Below, piece after piece: positions 6,830 to 9,123 of a stretch of 9,123 nt of DNA. The notes beneath the pieces are model-generated. The model was not told the origin of the DNA. It made no database searches and worked only from the letters and a program-made list of their open reading frames with translations. How positions within the stretch are numbered: the first letter of the stretch is position 1; each line of letters opens with the position of its first letter. Source of the stretch: Propionibacteriales bacterium (lineage in GTDB: Bacteria; Actinomycetota; Actinomycetes; Propionibacteriales; Propionibacteriaceae); NCBI GenBank assembly GCA_030453285.1, contig JAKDKP010000051.1, positions 1 to 9,123 on the forward strand, written 5' to 3'. A program made the position numbers and the translations under genes.

Positions 6830-6889
6830 CTGAGTGGTCACTCGGAGGGCACTCGGCGACCGGGCAAGTGGGTCCCAGTGACCACTCAG
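6830..6889. terminator. Nested inverted repeat, possible terminator or dispersed repeat element
   Basis: CTGAGTGGTCACT (6830-6842) and AGTGACCACTCAG (6877-6889) are perfect 13 bp inverted arms around a 34 nt loop. Within the loop CACT (6850-6853) can pair with AGTG (6867-6870) and CGG with CCG, giving an inner hairpin. Each outer arm also contains its own AGTG-N2-CACT symmetry. It begins 17 bp after the stop of the short CNNM gene, so it could end that transcript. No T-tract follows, which is common for actinobacterial hairpins but leaves termination unproven. It could instead be a small repeat element or a protein-binding array. Confidence 0.5.
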
Positions 6890-6910
6890 TGAGGTACGTG
6901 GGCTTCGGCC

Positions 6911-6938
6911 TTGGCTCCATGCAGCAATACGATACACT
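6911..6938 (+). promoter_or_regulatory. Promoter of the tetR-membrane protein unit
   Basis: TTGGCT (6911-6916, 4 of 6 matches to the -35 consensus) is followed after 16 bp by TACACT (6933-6938, 4 of 6 matches to the -10 consensus). Transcription would begin near 6945, about 23 nt before the tetR ATG. The -10 lies inside the palindrome at 6930-6945, as expected for an autorepressed gene. Confidence 0.55.
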
Positions 6939-6945
6939 TGTATCG
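6930..6945. promoter_or_regulatory. TetR-type palindromic operator
   Basis: CGATACACTTGTATCG has two perfect 7 bp arms (CGATACA / TGTATCG) around a 2 bp centre. It is AT-rich for this genome, overlaps the predicted -10 box and sits 22 bp before the start of a TetR-family gene. This is the classic position of an autoregulatory TetR operator. Confidence 0.75.
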
Positions 6946-6954
6946 AACTGCTGA

Positions 6955-6961
6955 TGAAGGG
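6955..6961 (+). promoter_or_regulatory. Ribosome binding site of tetR
   Basis: GAAGGGG ends 6 nt before the ATG at 6968. It supports that start over in-frame upstream codons from 6911, which would place the promoter and operator inside the coding sequence. Confidence 0.55.
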
Positions 6962-6967
6962 GCCACG

Positions 6968-7579
6968 ATGCGAGGACCGGGCAAGGATCATGACGCGATC
7001 CGGCAGACGATCGTCGACGCTGCGGGGGTGCTGGTCGCGGCCGAGGGGGTCGACGCCCTGACCTTTCGACGCGTCGCGACCGCGGCCAAGGTGTCGCCGG
7101 GACGGGTGCAGCACTATTTCGGCGACCGCTCGGCGCTGGTGCATGCCAGCTTCGAGAACGTGCAGCAGCGTGTACGGCGTCGGGTGGCCGAGGCGCTGCC
7201 CGGGCCGGAGACGACGCCGTACGACGTGGTCACGGCCGTGCTGCAGGCCCTGGTCCCGCGGAACGAAGGGGAACTGGAGGAACAGCGGATGATGGCCGCC
7301 TTCGAAGGGTTGGCGCTGACCGATTCGTTGCTGGCCGAGGACCTGCGGGTCGGTCACTCCGCCCTTGTCGATCTGCTCAATGATCAGTTCGGTCTCCTCG
7401 TCGAGCAGTTCGCTCGGCCCGATGCGCCGGCCGGAACGTTCGGTGCTGCCGGGACCCTGGCACCGATGGCGCTCGCTCTCGCCGAAGGCTTGTCCGGTCA
7501 GGTGCTCAGCGGCCGCCTCGACGCCGACACCGCCAGTGGCCTCATCAACACCTTTCTCGCCGGGGTGCGCCATGGCTGA
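6968..7579 (+). CDS. TetR/AcrR family transcriptional regulator
   Basis: The protein has 203 residues, normal for the family. The N-terminal DNA-binding domain covers about 8-57, with the helix-turn-helix at 32-51 (LTFRRVATAAKVSPGRVQHY from 31) and the usual end of the recognition region HYFGDRSALV. The all-helical C-terminal part, which binds ligand and dimerises, is not recognisable by sequence, as is usual. The chosen ATG at 6968 follows a Shine-Dalgarno and leaves only a short tail before helix 1. A 16 bp palindrome over the promoter is the likely operator, so it should repress itself and the overlapping downstream gene. The stop overlaps the next ATG by 8 bp. The ligand is unknown. Confidence 0.93.
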   Translation: MRGPGKDHDAIRQTIVDAAGVLVAAEGVDALTFRRVATAAKVSPGRVQHYFGDRSALVHASFENVQQRVRRRVAEALPGPETTPYDVVTAVLQALVPRNEGELEEQRMMAAFEGLALTDSLLAEDLRVGHSALVDLLNDQFGLLVEQFARPDAPAGTFGAAGTLAPMALALAEGLSGQVLSGRLDADTASGLINTFLAGVRHG

Positions 7580-8150
7580 TCATGATCGGCTGCGTCCGCT
7601 GCGCTGGTGGCAGGTGCCCGTCCACGGGCGGTTCGAGCTGGAGCGGAACGGATCGACGTACACGGTGGATTCGAGCTACATCGACCTCGATGAGCAGATC
7701 CGGCTCTACCGGGACGGGGACCTGATCGACAGCACCCGCCGCAAGGCACGGTTCGTCCTCGACGAGGGCACCCGAATCGAGGCCGCTGTCTCCCAGCTCG
7801 GCATGAAGTACGTCCGCGCTCGGGCACCCGGCGCGACGGTGACCGAGCAGCTCGTGCCGGCCGCCGGGACGGGGGAGGCGTGGCGGGCCAGGATCGACCA
7901 TGATCATCCGTGGGCGAGCCGGCTGATCGGTGCAGTGGCGCTGACGGTGTTGATCATCGCTGCACTGGTGGAGCTGCCACAGTTGATAAATCTGGCTGGG
8001 CGGTTGACGCCGGTTGTCGGTCTGCCCGCTTTCGAGATTCCGGCGATCACCCTGACCGGCTGGGTCAACGTGCTGGTGATCATCGTCGGCGGGATCGCCG
8101 GCCTGGAACGCGGCCTGTCGATGAAGCACAACCCGCTGATCGACGACTGA
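7572..8150 (+). CDS. Unrecognised membrane protein, two predicted helices
   Basis: I do not recognise the family. The protein has 192 residues. The N-terminal part of about 110 residues is soluble, charged and probably beta-rich (alternating segments such as GRFELERNGSTYTVDSSYI and RLYRDGDLIDSTRRKARFVL). Two hydrophobic stretches follow, about 117-139 and 158-178, with a short loop and a charged C-terminal tail. This suggests a small protein anchored in the cytoplasmic membrane with a cytosolic N-terminal domain; no signal peptide is seen. The ATG at 7572 is chosen because it starts at the end of tetR (8 bp overlap). The frame is open further upstream, to 7365, but that part is a shadow of tetR. 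The overlap suggests co-transcription and control by the TetR protein. No function is proposed. Confidence 0.85.
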   Translation: MADHDRLRPLRWWQVPVHGRFELERNGSTYTVDSSYIDLDEQIRLYRDGDLIDSTRRKARFVLDEGTRIEAAVSQLGMKYVRARAPGATVTEQLVPAAGTGEAWRARIDHDHPWASRLIGAVALTVLIIAALVELPQLINLAGRLTPVVGLPAFEIPAITLTGWVNVLVIIVGGIAGLERGLSMKHNPLIDD

Positions 8151-8237
8151 AGCCTCAGTTCGGCACCGAGTTCGCGCAGGCGCAGCGGCCGATCGATCAG
8201 GTGATGCAATCCTGAGCTGCCGCTCGCGCCCTGGGAA

Positions 8238-9123
8238 TCACTGAACAACGGGGAACGTTCCGGTGGTGGCCGTGACGGAGCCGGGCGACGACCCCGTGTC
8301 GGTCGGCCGGGCGGCGGGCTTGGCGCCGGCCCAGGTGGCCCAGCGCCAGGCGGCTTCCAGCGGTCCCTGGCCGACGGTGACCGACCACAGGCGGGAGGCA
8401 ACGGCCTGCAGGACCAGGATCACCAGGCAGGCGACCATCGCGATGGGCCAGCGCTGGTCAGCACCGAGGTTGTTCACCGCAAAGCCGACCCCAGTGAGCA
8501 CCAGCAGCAAGGTGGCGGTGACGTAGTTGGTCAGGGCGAGTCGACCGAGCGGGGTGAACACCGCCGCCAGGGCTGGGCCGACCGGAGTCCGCAGCGCACA
8601 GGTGATCACGACAACGCTGCACCCGGCACTGATCAAGGCGAACGAGCCGACCACTGGGTCGATCGCGGGCAGCACCTGCTGCAAGGCCACCACACCAGCA
8701 CCCACCAATAGAGCACCGAGGCTGACTGCTGCAGCCGCGCCGCTGGACAGCCGGTCCGCGGCGGCGTCGATGGTTCGTACGTGATCGGACAGCCAGAAGC
8801 CGATCAGGAAGATGCCCGGCACCAGCACCAGGCCGCCACCGGTCAGTGCCGCCACGGCGGTGAGGACCACCCCGGCGACCAGGATCACCGTTCTCATCTG
8901 TCGCGGCAGGAAGGTGGCCGGCAGCAGCACCAACAGACCGACGGCGGCGTACGGCAGAAGGGCCTCGCCCGGTTGCAGCACCTGGTGTGCCACCCCGAGC
9001 ACGCCGAGGGCCAGGAGCCTGCGTACGAGCACGATCCGTGGTGTGCTCGTACGGCGTCGTGCGCTGGTCCACATCAGGCCGAAGCCGATACCGAACAACA
9101 GTGAGAACAGCGGGAAGAACCGT
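8238..9123 (-). CDS. DUF418 family multi-pass membrane protein (partial, N-terminus off window)
   Basis: The frame is open to the right edge, so the start is missing; 294 residues are visible. The first visible residues RFFPLFSLLFGIGFGLM and the following segment (RRLLALGVLGVAHQVL, then PYAAVGLLVLLP) are typical of the middle of DUF418 proteins. Near the C-terminus are PLGRLALTNYVTATLLLVL and GPLEAAWRWATW, the family's conserved end. About six to seven hydrophobic helices are visible. An apparent start at 9098 (TTG) lies inside the conserved region and should not be used. DUF418 proteins are cytoplasmic-membrane proteins of unknown biochemical function, distantly related to acyltransferase-like or heparan-acetyltransferase-like membrane families. 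The last about 25 residues are Pro/Thr/Ser-rich and probably disordered. It converges on the preceding gene with an 87 bp gap in which I found no convincing terminator. Confidence 0.9.
   Translation of the reverse strand, partial: RFFPLFSLLFGIGFGLMWTSARRRTSTPRIVLVRRLLALGVLGVAHQVLQPGEALLPYAAVGLLVLLPATFLPRQMRTVILVAGVVLTAVAALTGGGLVLVPGIFLIGFWLSDHVRTIDAAADRLSSGAAAAVSLGALLVGAGVVALQQVLPAIDPVVGSFALISAGCSVVVITCALRTPVGPALAAVFTPLGRLALTNYVTATLLLVLTGVGFAVNNLGADQRWPIAMVACLVILVLQAVASRLWSVTVGQGPLEAAWRWATWAGAKPAARPTDTGSSPGSVTATTGTFPVVQ

Noticed and set aside
6911..6967. Upstream TTG start for tetR
   Set aside because: It would put the -35/-10 elements and the palindromic operator inside the gene. A good Shine-Dalgarno serves the ATG at 6968.
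7365..7571. Upstream extension of the unrecognised membrane protein
   Set aside because: The Ser/Arg-rich translation is the frame-shifted image of the TetR C-terminal domain.
6728..7573. Minus-strand frame spanning the end of the short CNNM gene, the intergenic region and tetR
   Set aside because: It would cross the promoter, operator and hairpin and has no family resemblance.
7576..7585. TGATCATGATC-type palindrome at the start of the membrane protein gene
   Set aside because: It lies within coding sequence (Asp-His-Asp codons) downstream of the start and is explained by codon choice.
8151..8237. Possible bidirectional terminator between the convergent genes
   Set aside because: Only short 5-6 bp inverted words (for example AGCGGC/GCCGCT) are present. 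No stable stem or T-run is visible.
1..9123. Mobile element, CRISPR array, tRNA or phage genes
   Set aside because: No transposase or integrase, terminal repeats, regularly spaced repeats or cloverleaf sequence could be found. All genes look like ordinary chromosomal actinobacterial genes.

Overview
The window is high-GC DNA, with G/C-rich third codon positions, many 4-8 bp gene overlaps and long spurious antisense reading frames. This fits a chromosomal segment of an actinobacterium. The tandem pair of CNNM/HlyC-type membrane proteins and the DUF993 and DUF418 families also fit that phylum. A Propionibacteriales-like host is my guess only. I see no tRNA, rRNA, CRISPR array, insertion sequence or phage gene. 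No gap between genes exceeds about 155 bases.

Region A (1-2643, minus strand) is a sugar- or polyol-catabolism type locus. A LacI-family regulator (1636-2643) is followed by an 86 bp spacer holding a clear LacI-type operator (1574-1587). After it comes a Gfo/Idh/MocA oxidoreductase (398-1549), which overlaps by 4 bp a DUF993 dihydrodipicolinate-synthase-like TIM-barrel protein (1-401, running off the left edge). The likely logic is that LacI represses an NAD(P)-dependent oxidation step coupled to an aldolase/dehydratase-like step until an unknown substrate is present. The substrate cannot be read from the sequence.

Region B (2644-6813, plus strand) begins in a 126 bp divergent intergenic region containing an 11 bp tandem repeat and a 9 bp inverted repeat. 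Three overlapping genes follow: an NPPY-type class I SAM methyltransferase with an extra C-terminal region (2770-4371), a full-length CNNM/HlyC-CorC protein (DUF21, CBS pair and C-terminal transporter-associated domain; 4368-5753), and a shorter paralogue lacking the last domain (5746-6813). The overlaps are 4 and 8 bp, so they are probably translated from one message. The two membrane proteins are probably divalent-cation (Mg2+) transporters or regulators. The methyltransferase target is unknown.

Region C (6814-8150, plus strand) starts with a nested 13 bp inverted repeat that may end the preceding operon. A promoter with an embedded 16 bp palindromic operator drives a TetR-family regulator (6968-7579). 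It overlaps by 8 bp an unrecognised protein with two predicted membrane helices (7572-8150).

Region D (8151-9123, minus strand) is a convergently transcribed DUF418 multi-pass membrane protein whose N-terminus lies beyond the right edge.

The most interesting items are the uncharacterised LacI / Gfo-Idh / DUF993 module, the methyltransferase-CNNM-CNNM coupled operon with divergent paralogues, and the TetR plus orphan membrane protein unit.
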